This document shows, in pieces, positions 1 through 6,921 of a stretch of DNA of 14,382 nucleotides (positions within the stretch are counted from its first letter, which is position 1; every line of letters begins with the position of its first letter). The translations under genes were made by a program, and so were the position numbers. The stretch covers positions 1-14,382 of the forward strand of contig DEIV01000140.1 in assembly GCA_002352665.1 (NCBI GenBank), given 5' to 3'. Under the pieces are notes generated by a model. It searched no databases, was not told the origin of the DNA, and saw only the letters and a list, made by a program, of their open reading frames with translations. Source of the stretch: Flavobacteriaceae bacterium UBA2765 (GTDB taxonomy: Bacteria > Bacteroidota > Bacteroidia > Flavobacteriales > Flavobacteriaceae).

Positions 1-1
1 A

Positions 2-394
2 GAAACTATTTTTCAAGACATACCGCAAAAATATGGTGCTAAAAAAATTGAAAGTGAAGAAGCTAATCATTTAATCATGCAACTTAACACGTTAATGAAA
101 GAAAAAGAATTGTATAAAGACACAGATGTTAAACTACAAAGTGTTGCTAAAAACATCCATATTTCTACACATAAATTATCACAATTATTAAATGATAATT
201 TAGGGAAAAGCTTCAATTCTTTTATAAATGACCACAGAGTAGAAGAAGCTAAACGTTTATTACGAGAAAATGATCAATTTACTCTAGAAGCAATTGGGTT
301 CGAGTCAGGATTCTCTTCTAAATCAAGCTTTTACGCTACATTTAAAAAAGTAGTTGGTAAAACACCTTCAGAGTTTCAGAAGCAATTTTTATAA
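2..394 (+). CDS. AraC-family transcriptional regulator, C-terminal part (5' end outside window)
   Basis: The reading frame is open from the left edge (base 2) to a TAA at 392-394, giving 130 residues of the C-terminus. The visible part contains both helix-turn-helix units of the AraC/XylS DNA-binding domain. The first is around LQSVAKNIHISTHKLSQLL. The second carries the family signature GFESGFSSKSSFYATFKK followed by VGKTPSEF. The stretch before the first HTH (KYGAKKIESEEANHLI, then a charged helix) is typical of Bacteroidota AraC proteins with a large N-terminal sensor, often a membrane segment or TPRs, but that part is not visible here. An internal ATG at 77 is not the true start because the frame continues upstream. 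The gene lies about 100 bp before a same-strand operon of exported proteins, so local regulation of that operon is a reasonable inference. Confidence 0.9.
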   Translation, partial: ETIFQDIPQKYGAKKIESEEANHLIMQLNTLMKEKELYKDTDVKLQSVAKNIHISTHKLSQLLNDNLGKSFNSFINDHRVEEAKRLLRENDQFTLEAIGFESGFSSKSSFYATFKKVVGKTPSEFQKQFL

Positions 395-404
395 GGTAAA
401 TACT

Positions 405-446
405 CCAAAACTATAATTCTGGATGCCAAAATTATAGGCTATCATT
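405..446. promoter_or_regulatory. Candidate AraC-type operator: 11-bp direct repeat at 21-bp spacing, overlapping a palindrome
   Basis: CCAAAACTATA at 405-415 is repeated as CCAAAATTATA at 426-436, with one mismatch and a start-to-start distance of exactly 21 bp, two helical turns. AraC-family dimers classically bind direct half-sites at this spacing. An imperfect palindrome overlaps the repeat: CTATAATTCTGG (411-422), spacer ATG, CCAAAATTATAG (426-437), 11 of 12 pairs matching. The site sits just after the AraC gene and about 60 bp before the start of the exported-protein operon. The hairpin lacks a T-tract, so a terminator role is less likely. Binding by the adjacent regulator is inference. 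Confidence 0.45.
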
Positions 447-496
447 CTATTTATGCATCATTTTATGAAGTTTGTGTAAGCTTTAAAAATATACAA

Positions 497-1432
497 ATGA
501 AAAATGTCACACTCTTTTTTATAGTCACTTTAATTTCTATTTCTACTTTTAGCCAACCTTCAGATAATCCACCTTCAAACAAAACGGTTATTAGATTAAC
601 TATTCTCAATGAAAATGGAGATATTTTAATGAAGAAGACGGATTATGGATGGATGACAATTGCTACATTTCATACGCAAAGACAAAATATTAATGAAGTA
701 ATAGATAGTCTTTCAAACCTTTATGGAATTACAATTGCTAAACCTTATCTCAGGGGTGTTTTTACTTATAAATATACCTTTAAAGCATCTGCCGATATTA
801 GACAAGTATATGAAGCTAAATATATTAATGGCGATTTAGAATCAGTAAAAGGCAACCATAATCTCATGTGGCTTCCAAAAGAAGAAGCTATAGAAAAACT
901 TAAGGAAACAGTTCCATCATTGGGTGAAATGACACAACAAACGTTAGATTTTCCCAACGCAATTTGGGGAGGTTCCTTTTTATTAAGTAGAGATAAGGAT
1001 GATAAGTTAAACTCTCAAATGACCGAAAGCTTTCACCCTTTGGGAGACAATCAATATGAAATACAATCAGAATCTTCTTTGATAAAAAAAACACTTGAAA
1101 AGTATATGGAAGGAAGTTCCTATAACAAACCAGAAATGCTAGAAAGTGCATTTACAGAAAATGCCACTTTATACTTAACAGGAAAAGACGGTTTTAAGAT
1201 TTACACGCCCAAAGAATATGTAGCTTTTTTTAAGAATGGAGAAAAAGGAGAATTTAACGGTCGTAATGCAAAAGTTTTAGCTATTGAAGTAATGAAGGAT
1301 ATTGCCACCGCCAAGGTAGAAATTTCAATTCCTAAAAGAGAGATGATTTATGTTGATTTATTCTTATTAAAGAAATTTGAAGATGGTTGGAAAATTATTA
1401 GTAAAACTGCAACGAGAACAGATAATAATTAA
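497..1432 (+). CDS. Secreted protein: degenerate Nudix-like domain fused to an NTF2-like (lumazine-binding-2 type) domain
   Basis: This 311-residue protein starts with a signal peptide (about residues 1-19, hydrophobic core LFFIVTLISISTF, cleavage near SQP). Residues about 30-150 have the layout of a Nudix fold: a strand VIRLTILNENGDILM, a Nudix-box position, a conserved LRG, and WLPKEEAIEKL late in the domain. The box itself (GX5EX7REUXEEXGU) reads A56, R62, D70-S71, N74-L75, G77-I78 in exact register, so every catalytic acidic position is lost. Residues about 190-311 resemble NTF2-like/putative lumazine-binding proteins (LEKYMEGSSYNKPEML, then FEDGWKIISKTAT). It is probably non-enzymatic and periplasmic. 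It is first in an operon, 11 bp before the next gene. The domain calls rest on pattern reading; the ligand is unknown. Confidence 0.7.
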   Translation: MKNVTLFFIVTLISISTFSQPSDNPPSNKTVIRLTILNENGDILMKKTDYGWMTIATFHTQRQNINEVIDSLSNLYGITIAKPYLRGVFTYKYTFKASADIRQVYEAKYINGDLESVKGNHNLMWLPKEEAIEKLKETVPSLGEMTQQTLDFPNAIWGGSFLLSRDKDDKLNSQMTESFHPLGDNQYEIQSESSLIKKTLEKYMEGSSYNKPEMLESAFTENATLYLTGKDGFKIYTPKEYVAFFKNGEKGEFNGRNAKVLAIEVMKDIATAKVEISIPKREMIYVDLFLLKKFEDGWKIISKTATRTDNN

Positions 1433-1443
1433 AAACTGTAATT

Positions 1444-1986
1444 ATGAAAGAAATGCTATTAGTGCTATTAATAGTCTTTATGGGTATATCTGTAAAAGCA
1501 CAAGAAAGTATAGTAACAACTTTTCATAGAATGCTTGTTTTTAATAAAGAAAATAAGTTATTAGTTGTAAAAATTAAAGACAAAAAATTATGGGTAACAC
1601 CTGGACTTTATCAAAATAGTAAGCAAACCATAAAGCAAGGTATAGATAGTATAGCGTCTACTTACAACATTAAAGTTTTTGATGTTGAGTTAAGAGGAAT
1701 GTATGGACTTAAAAATCCTTCTCAAAATTATTATTCTACAAGAAATATTTTCGTAATGAAAACTGACTCTGTGGATGTGTTATTGCCAAATATAATTGGA
1801 GAAGCTGTATGGTTAGATGTTAACGAAGCTGTTGAGCGAATTAGCATTCCACATATACAATTTTTTATAAATGATGTTCTTATTTATCCTAATGATATTA
1901 GATATGGAACCGTAGAACGATTTGAGAGCAATGGTAAACTAAAATCAAAAATTTCAGAAAAATTTTATAGCAGAAAACAGTTTTAA
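1444..1986 (+). CDS. Secreted degenerate Nudix-like protein, paralogue of the preceding gene's N-terminal domain
   Basis: This 180-residue protein has a signal peptide (residues 1-19, cleavage near VKA-QES) and a single Nudix-like domain. It shares the order of elements with residues 30-170 of its upstream neighbour: a strand with MLVFNKENKLLVV, W50-x-T52, a Nudix-box-equivalent segment, LRG, and WLDVNEAVERI. The box position reads G54, K60, D68-S69, S72-T73, N75-I76, so the catalytic glutamates are absent here too, while the spacing and the DS pair are the same as in the neighbour. It lacks the NTF2-like domain. It starts 11 bp after the previous stop, and its own stop is 1 bp before the next ATG, so translational coupling is likely. 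Function unknown; binding or scaffolding is more plausible than hydrolysis. Confidence 0.65.
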   Translation: MKEMLLVLLIVFMGISVKAQESIVTTFHRMLVFNKENKLLVVKIKDKKLWVTPGLYQNSKQTIKQGIDSIASTYNIKVFDVELRGMYGLKNPSQNYYSTRNIFVMKTDSVDVLLPNIIGEAVWLDVNEAVERISIPHIQFFINDVLIYPNDIRYGTVERFESNGKLKSKISEKFYSRKQF

Positions 1987-1987
1987 A

Positions 1988-4147
1988 ATGAAATATTATT
2001 TTTCAATTATAGTGTCGTTTTTTATACTAAACATCAGTGCCCAAAAATCATTAATTCAATACATAGACACTAAAATTAAAGTAGATGGTAAATTTGAAGA
2101 AGCAGTTTGGCAACAATTACCAGAACATACTGGTTTTTATAATTATGCACCTAATGACAAAGGTTTAGCAGAGAATCAAACCAAAGTTAAATTGTTTCAT
2201 AATAAAGAATATTTATATGTAAGCCTAGTGTATTTTGATACCGAATCAAGATCTCAAGTTAGTTCTTTAAAAAGAGATGTTCCTATAGGATTAAGTGATG
2301 GTTTCGCTATGATTTTAGATTCGCAGAATCAAGAGCAAAATGCTTATTATTTTTCTGTAAATGCTTTAGGAACACTTGTAGATGGAATTGTAGAGAAAAC
2401 AAATGGAGGTTATGATTTTTCAACAAGTTGGAATGCAGTATGGCAAGCAAAAACCAATACAGAAGGTAATAATAAGATTTATGAAGTAGCAATACCATTA
2501 AAATTTTTAAATTTTAATCCTGAAAATGCTGTTTTTGGAATCCAATTTTACGTTAGAGATATTAAAAAGAATTCTTGGACAATTCTTAAAAACGTGAAAC
2601 GTAACTATAGATTATTTGATTTACGTTTTACCGAAAAATTTTCAGTTGAAGATTTGCCAAATAAATCTAGTTCTAAGTTTGCAATTACGCCATCAATAAC
2701 TGCTAACAATCAAAATGATGTCATTGAAGAGACAGACAATACAACATTTAAACCTAGTTTGGATGTACAATACAATCTAACCTCATCCTTAAAGTTAGAC
2801 GCTACAATTAATCCTGATTTTTCGCAAATTGATGTTGATCAGCAAGTAACTAATTTAACTAGATTCGCAGTAAATTTTCCAGAGCAACGAAATTTTTTTC
2901 TTGAAAATGCCGATTTATTTTCAAATTTAGGTGTTAATGATGTAAATCCGTTTTATTCTAGAAGAATAGGGGCAGAGAACCCTATTCAGTTCGGTTTAAA
3001 ATTATCGGGAAATATATCGTCAAAAACAAGAATAGGTGTATTAGATGTTCAAACAGATTCAAAAAATGATAATCCTTCTCAAAACTTTGGGGTTTTGGTG
3101 GCCGAACATCAGTTGTCTAGAAGCTTTACAACTACTGGTTTTATCATTAACCAACAAGAGACCAATAGGCTTGAATTTAAAAATGATTATAACCGTGTTA
3201 CAGGAATCAATTTAAACTATAAATCAGGTAATAATAAATGGTCTGGTTTAGCCAACGTTGGTAAAAGTTTTAATGATGGTATCTCAAAAGATAATAATTT
3301 TTATAATGCAGGTCTATGGTTTAATAGACGTGGCTTAAGTTGGAATGCAGCCATAAAAAATATGGGTAAAAATTATATTACCGAGGTTGGTTTTACACCC
3401 AGACTATATAATTATGACGCTATAAATGATATAGTTATTAGGGAGGGATACACGCAAACAACAGTCGGTATAGAATATGAAAAATATTATGAAAAATCAA
3501 ATAGTTTAAATGCTGTCCGTTATTTAAACTATAATAATAATCATTATTTTAGTGCAGACGGTAAAGTAAGTCAATCATCACACTTTTTAAATTCGGCTGT
3601 ATTCTTTAAAGATTTATCCGCTATATATTATGTGGTGAATTATGATGATATAGATTTAAAATATAGCTTTGATCCACTAGGTAATGGAAATTCGCTGCAT
3701 CCGGATAGATATCGTTTTGGTATTTTAAAAGTAGGCTTTAATTCCGCTAATAATCAAAAATTTAGATATAGCGTAAACATTCAAAAAGGAACCTATTATA
3801 GTGGGAAAAGAACTGTAGCCGGGGCTTATTTAAACTATCAGTTATTGCCATTTGCAAACCTAGAGTTGTCTTATGATATTAATAAAATTGATTTGAATGC
3901 ATTAGGAAAAGAAACTTTCCATTTAGCTCGATTTATAGGTGAAGTATTTTTTAATAACCGACTCAATTGGACTACCTATTTACAATACAACACCCAACGT
4001 GATAATTTTAATATGAATAGTCGCTTACAATGGGAATATAAACCCTTATCATATATCTATTTTGTAATTTCGGATAATTATAATAAAGAAATTGCCAGAA
4101 CAAATTGGGGAGTGGCCATTAAAATGAATTACAGACTAGATTTTTAG
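1988..4147 (+). CDS. CBM9-like / DUF5916 outer-membrane beta-barrel protein
   Basis: This 719-residue protein has a signal peptide (about 1-18, cleavage near ISA-QKS). Residues about 20-215 match the CBM9-like sugar-binding fold common at the front of this family (IKVDGKFEEAVWQQLP, then LYVSLVYFD). The rest is the DUF5916 region, marked by the family signature around residues 274-311: INPDFSQIDVDQQVTNLTRF followed by FPEQRNFFLENADLF. Many alternating strands and a C-terminal aromatic residue (YRLDF) indicate an outer-membrane beta barrel. Length is slightly under the usual 720-900 residues. DUF5916 proteins have no established biochemical activity. The gene follows the two pseudo-Nudix genes with a 1-bp gap, so all three products probably act together at the outer membrane or in the periplasm. 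Confidence 0.88.
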   Translation: MKYYFSIIVSFFILNISAQKSLIQYIDTKIKVDGKFEEAVWQQLPEHTGFYNYAPNDKGLAENQTKVKLFHNKEYLYVSLVYFDTESRSQVSSLKRDVPIGLSDGFAMILDSQNQEQNAYYFSVNALGTLVDGIVEKTNGGYDFSTSWNAVWQAKTNTEGNNKIYEVAIPLKFLNFNPENAVFGIQFYVRDIKKNSWTILKNVKRNYRLFDLRFTEKFSVEDLPNKSSSKFAITPSITANNQNDVIEETDNTTFKPSLDVQYNLTSSLKLDATINPDFSQIDVDQQVTNLTRFAVNFPEQRNFFLENADLFSNLGVNDVNPFYSRRIGAENPIQFGLKLSGNISSKTRIGVLDVQTDSKNDNPSQNFGVLVAEHQLSRSFTTTGFIINQQETNRLEFKNDYNRVTGINLNYKSGNNKWSGLANVGKSFNDGISKDNNFYNAGLWFNRRGLSWNAAIKNMGKNYITEVGFTPRLYNYDAINDIVIREGYTQTTVGIEYEKYYEKSNSLNAVRYLNYNNNHYFSADGKVSQSSHFLNSAVFFKDLSAIYYVVNYDDIDLKYSFDPLGNGNSLHPDRYRFGILKVGFNSANNQKFRYSVNIQKGTYYSGKRTVAGAYLNYQLLPFANLELSYDINKIDLNALGKETFHLARFIGEVFFNNRLNWTTYLQYNTQRDNFNMNSRLQWEYKPLSYIYFVISDNYNKEIARTNWGVAIKMNYRLDF

Positions 4148-4244
4148 TGACTTATGATATAAAATATTAAAATTTTATAGGAGACAGGAGTTAAACTAGA
4201 GGCTTTAGTCGGGACACCTCCACTTTGAATTTAACACAAAATAA

Positions 4245-4265
4245 AATAGGGGAAAAACCCCTATT
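4245..4265 (+). terminator. Perfect 8-bp GC hairpin, possible terminator or attenuator
   Basis: AATAGGGG (4245-4252), loop AAAAA, CCCCTATT (4258-4265) is a perfect stem about 100 bp after the DUF5916 stop. No T-run follows on the + strand; a T-rich run follows on the minus strand, but no minus-strand gene ends here. An A/T-only hairpin (4158-4179, arms TATAAAAT and ATTTTATA) lies closer to the stop. Either could end the operon, but neither is a textbook intrinsic terminator. Confidence 0.35.
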
Positions 4266-4294
4266 GATTAACAGCAGATTATAAACTATCTTTG
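4264..4294 (+). promoter_or_regulatory. Bacteroidota-type promoter for the 4344 gene
   Basis: A -33 TTG (4264-4266) and an exact TAnnTTTG -7 box, TATCTTTG (4287-4294), are separated by 20 bp, within the range known for Flavobacterium promoters. Transcription would begin near 4300, about 45 bp before the ATG. The leader can form a small hairpin, GTATTTGG (4305-4312) with CCTAATAC (4322-4329), one mismatch. The -33 element overlaps the right arm of the preceding GC hairpin. Confidence 0.55.
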
Positions 4295-4343
4295 CACATT
4301 CTAAGTATTTGGTTTTATTTACCTAATACCATAAGTGTTGTTT

Positions 4344-5369
4344 ATGAAAAAGAGCGTGTTGTTTTACTTTTGTTTACTAAGTGTTTATTCGGTTGCACAA
4401 ACTTTACATCATGATGATATGGGTGTAAAACTATTCTATACTATAGAAAAAACCAATGAATATACATTTTGCAGTGGTAATGACAGATCAGATAAAAATT
4501 TTTCAAATAAAAGGATTAATATCTGGAAGATAACCATAAACCTTGAGAATATGTATTCAGACATCATTATTCCTCGTGGTGTGGGTATTGCCAACATTAG
4601 TGTATATCCTGATCCCATTAAACCCTATTCACAAAATTATTGCAAATATAGACGTATTGCAGGTTATGGTCCGAATTACGCATATTTAGATCAATCTTTA
4701 TTTAGATGGCCAATTAGAGATTATACCGTTAAAGAAGTAAAACCAGGAGAAGTAATTTCAAATATGGCATACCTCTATTTATATGAGGGACAAACACCAA
4801 AACTATCTGATTGGGAATTTTCGGGTTATAGATTTAAAAAAGATTTTAGACCATTTGACCCCATACTGGTTGATATAAAAGAAACAAAAGATAAGCCCAG
4901 TACTAAACCCGTAACTGCCTATATAGTCAAAGAAAAGGAGAAAGTCATTAAAAGCAATTATGTTAGTAAAATTGACGATTTTGATGTGCCTACTGTAAAG
5001 CTAGATCAACTAAGTTTTAATATTCCAAAAGAGAATACTAAAAAAATAGTAACTGAGGTAATAGCAACAAACCCGGTAAGTGAAAATGCCAATACCCGAA
5101 AAAATACTACTATTGAATGCCCCGGAGAAAAAGCCAATTCATTTAAAGAAAAGTCAAATAGTGCTGTTGATTCATCTGTACAAAGAGCATATAGTTGGTT
5201 GGCTTTGTACTATACTTATATTTGTGAATGTGAAATGGGCTCACCACGATCCGGCCAACTTGTACCAATGATAAATAATGTAGTAGATAGTTATTCTGCA
5301 AATACAAAAGACGCTTACGGAAAAATAGCAAAGGTGACTGAATGTGCATCTTCTACTGCTAATCGGTAA
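4344..5369 (+). CDS. Secreted protein of unknown function, cysteine-containing
   Basis: I do not recognise this 341-residue protein. The ATG at 4344 gives a clean signal peptide (MKKSVLFYFCLLSVYSVAQ, cleavage near residue 19). A GTG three codons upstream only adds MLF and is less likely. The N-terminal region (20-180) is strand-rich with aromatic clusters (FSGYRFKKDFRPFDPI). A low-complexity, Lys/Thr/Asn-rich linker spans about 185-265. A C-terminal helical part (about 275-341) includes YSWLALYYTYICECEMG. The mature protein has six cysteines, two of them adjacent in CEC, three or four in the C-terminal part, which suggests disulphides or metal binding in the periplasm. It is transcribed alone from its own promoter and converges on the minus-strand hydrolase gene at 5489. 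No strong terminator hairpin is visible in 5370-5488. Confidence 0.75.
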   Translation: MKKSVLFYFCLLSVYSVAQTLHHDDMGVKLFYTIEKTNEYTFCSGNDRSDKNFSNKRINIWKITINLENMYSDIIIPRGVGIANISVYPDPIKPYSQNYCKYRRIAGYGPNYAYLDQSLFRWPIRDYTVKEVKPGEVISNMAYLYLYEGQTPKLSDWEFSGYRFKKDFRPFDPILVDIKETKDKPSTKPVTAYIVKEKEKVIKSNYVSKIDDFDVPTVKLDQLSFNIPKENTKKIVTEVIATNPVSENANTRKNTTIECPGEKANSFKEKSNSAVDSSVQRAYSWLALYYTYICECEMGSPRSGQLVPMINNVVDSYSANTKDAYGKIAKVTECASSTANR

Positions 5370-5488
5370 ATGTTTTTTCTTTTGATTTTGATTAAACACA
5401 ACTTTAAATAAAAGACTGGGCTTATCGTTAATTTAGTAATGAGTAAGAGAACCAAGCAAATCTTAGTTTGAACACAGGTTAATAAGAA

Positions 5489-6376
5489 CTACACTAAATT
5501 TGCTTTAAAAAAATCAATAGTTCGTTGCCAAGCAAGTTTAGCTGCTTTCTCATTATATCTTGGTGTGCTGTCATTATGAAATCCATGGTTCACATCAGGA
5601 TAAATATGGACTATATACTCTTTTTGATATTTTTTTAATGCTGCCTCATAATTGGGCCAACCCGCATTAACTCTCTTGTCGAGTCCGGCGTAATGTAGGA
5701 GCAACGGAGCATTAATTTGAGGGACGTCTTCAATAGGTGCCTGGCCTCCATAAAATGGGACTGAAGCCATTAGATCAGAGATACGTACGGCCATCATATT
5801 AGAGATCCAACCCCCAAAACAAAAACCAACAACACCCACCTTTTTATTACATTCTGGATGATCTTTTAGATATTCATAAGCAGCTATAAAATCTTCTAAC
5901 ATTTTATCCCTATTCCTTTGTTTTTGTAAAGTCCTTCCCTCATCATCATTGCCGGGATAACCGCCTAGTGGCGTCAAAGCATCCGGAGCCAATGATATAA
6001 ATCCGGATAATGCAGCTCTTCTGCCTACATCTTCTATATATGGATTGAGTCCTCGATTTTCATGTACCACAATAATCCCAGCTAACTTGGTTTTAGTATC
6101 AATTGGTCTTGACAATTGACCGCAAATTTTTCCACCTCCTTTATCGGATTCATAGTTGATATACTCCGTATTAAGTTTTGGATTATCGATTGCTATTTGT
6201 AGTTTTTCCTCATATTTAGGCATGATAAAACTGAGTAAGGATGGAACGGTAAGTCCGCCAATAGCATAAATTGACAATTTCTCTAAAAACTGTCTTCTTT
6301 CAATTTTATTATGGACATATGCATCGTAAAGATCAAATACTTCTTGATCAATATCTTCCGGTTTAATTTTTTTCAT
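5489..6376 (-). CDS. Dienelactone hydrolase family protein with N-terminal leader/anchor
   Basis: This 295-residue alpha/beta hydrolase belongs to the dienelactone hydrolase (carboxymethylenebutenolidase) family. The cysteine nucleophile is C186 in GFCFGG, the acid D233 in AGLDKRV and the histidine H264 in NHGFHND. E106 in HENRGL matches the glutamate that activates the cysteine in the family. Before the catalytic domain (from about residue 70) lies a charged 25-residue segment, then ERRQFLEKL and a hydrophobic stretch IGGLTVPSLLSFIM. This resembles a Tat-type leader set inside the chain, as in the YghX-like branch, so export or membrane anchoring is likely. The ATG at 6376 is preferred; an upstream ATG at 6409 would add 11 residues with no family match. 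The substrate is not shown by the sequence. Confidence 0.9.
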   Translation of the reverse strand: MKKIKPEDIDQEVFDLYDAYVHNKIERRQFLEKLSIYAIGGLTVPSLLSFIMPKYEEKLQIAIDNPKLNTEYINYESDKGGGKICGQLSRPIDTKTKLAGIIVVHENRGLNPYIEDVGRRAALSGFISLAPDALTPLGGYPGNDDEGRTLQKQRNRDKMLEDFIAAYEYLKDHPECNKKVGVVGFCFGGWISNMMAVRISDLMASVPFYGGQAPIEDVPQINAPLLLHYAGLDKRVNAGWPNYEAALKKYQKEYIVHIYPDVNHGFHNDSTPRYNEKAAKLAWQRTIDFFKANLV

Positions 6377-6458
6377 AAGGATATATCTTAAATTAAAATG
6401 ACAAAACATCTAATAGTCAATCAAATATACAATTTAATTATGTAGAGGGGGCGGACGA

Positions 6459-6507
6459 ATTGTGCAGCATTATTTACTTGCCAACTGGCAGGTACTCTTT
6501 GCACAAT
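6459..6507. repeat. Composite two-tier palindrome (possible cruciform or transposon/REP remnant)
   Basis: The outer arms ATTGTGCA (6459-6466) and TGCACAAT (6500-6507) are perfect complements. They enclose inner arms TACTTGCCA (6475-6483) and TGGCAGGTA (6486-6494), 8 of 9 complementary around a 2-base spacer. The site is G+C-richer than its surroundings and lies upstream of the dienelactone hydrolase gene. No T-tract follows, and no coding frame runs through it. It could be an extruding cruciform, a REP-like element or the trace of a lost mobile element. Confidence 0.5.
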
Positions 6508-6521
6508 AAACCAGAGGACTT

Positions 6522-6608
6522 GGTTGGGAAAAGTAAACTAAGTTTTTTGTGAGTTTCATAAATTCCGCTTTATCAAATAATGAATCATTGAATAAACATG
6601 TGTAGTAC
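6522..6608 (+). repeat. Direct repeat copy 1 (left of the broken toxin-antitoxin pair)
   Basis: This noncoding stretch is a diverged copy of 7256-7340 in the same orientation. The best-preserved core, AGTTTCATAAATTCCGCT (6552-6569), is identical in both, followed after three changed bases by TCAAATAAT and then GAATAAA and GTAC. Similarity may reach left to about 6511. It may carry promoter sequence for the antitoxin gene. Confidence 0.7.
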
Positions 6609-6626
6609 TATCTGTATAAAATTTAA

Positions 6627-6634
6627 TATATTTG
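6627..6634 (+). promoter_or_regulatory. -7 box of the toxin-antitoxin promoter
   Basis: TATATTTG is an exact TAnnTTTG element 29 bp before the antitoxin ATG (6664). No TTG sits at the expected -33 position (about 6604-6609 reads TAGTAC), so only half of the promoter is supported. Confidence 0.35.
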
Positions 6635-6663
6635 TAAATGTGGGTTTAAATTTAGTCAAGACT

Positions 6664-6921
6664 ATGAGTACAGAAACGTTAAAAATTTCATTGGCATAAA
6701 AAATACTAGGAATTTCTGATAATAATCTATTGGAAAAACTAAAAGCAATTATCGAAAAAGAAAATATTATTGGTTATGATGCTATGGGAAATCCAATAAC
6801 TGAAAGTCAATATATTCAAGAAATGGATATACTAATCAAAGATATAGATAATGGCTCTGCAGAATTATATACAACCGAAGAAGTGAAAAAGAGTATTATC
6901 AATGAAAATAATCTGGAGTAA
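6664..6921 (+). pseudogene. Antitoxin-like gene of a RelE/ParE-type module, interrupted by TAA at codon 12
   Basis: From the ATG at 6664 the frame reads MSTETLKISLA, then TAA (6697-6699), then KILGISDNNLLEKLKAIIEK and on to a TAA at 6919-6921, 85 sense-length positions in all. The composition (a coiled, charged N-terminus, YDAMGNPITESQY, then ELYTTEEVKKSI) is typical of Bacteroidota antitoxins that precede RelE/ParE toxins, and the toxin remnant starts inside its 3' end. The stop is a single in-frame codon, most simply a CAA-to-TAA change. Reinitiation at TTG 6730 could still give a 63-residue C-terminal piece. The N-terminal part, often used for dimerising or DNA binding, would be lost. Confidence 0.7.

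Noticed and set aside
6377..6409. Start of the dienelactone hydrolase gene at 6409
   Set aside because: The extra 11 residues (MFCHFNLRYIL) do not match the family start; ATG 6376 gives the usual MKKIKPEDID-type beginning.
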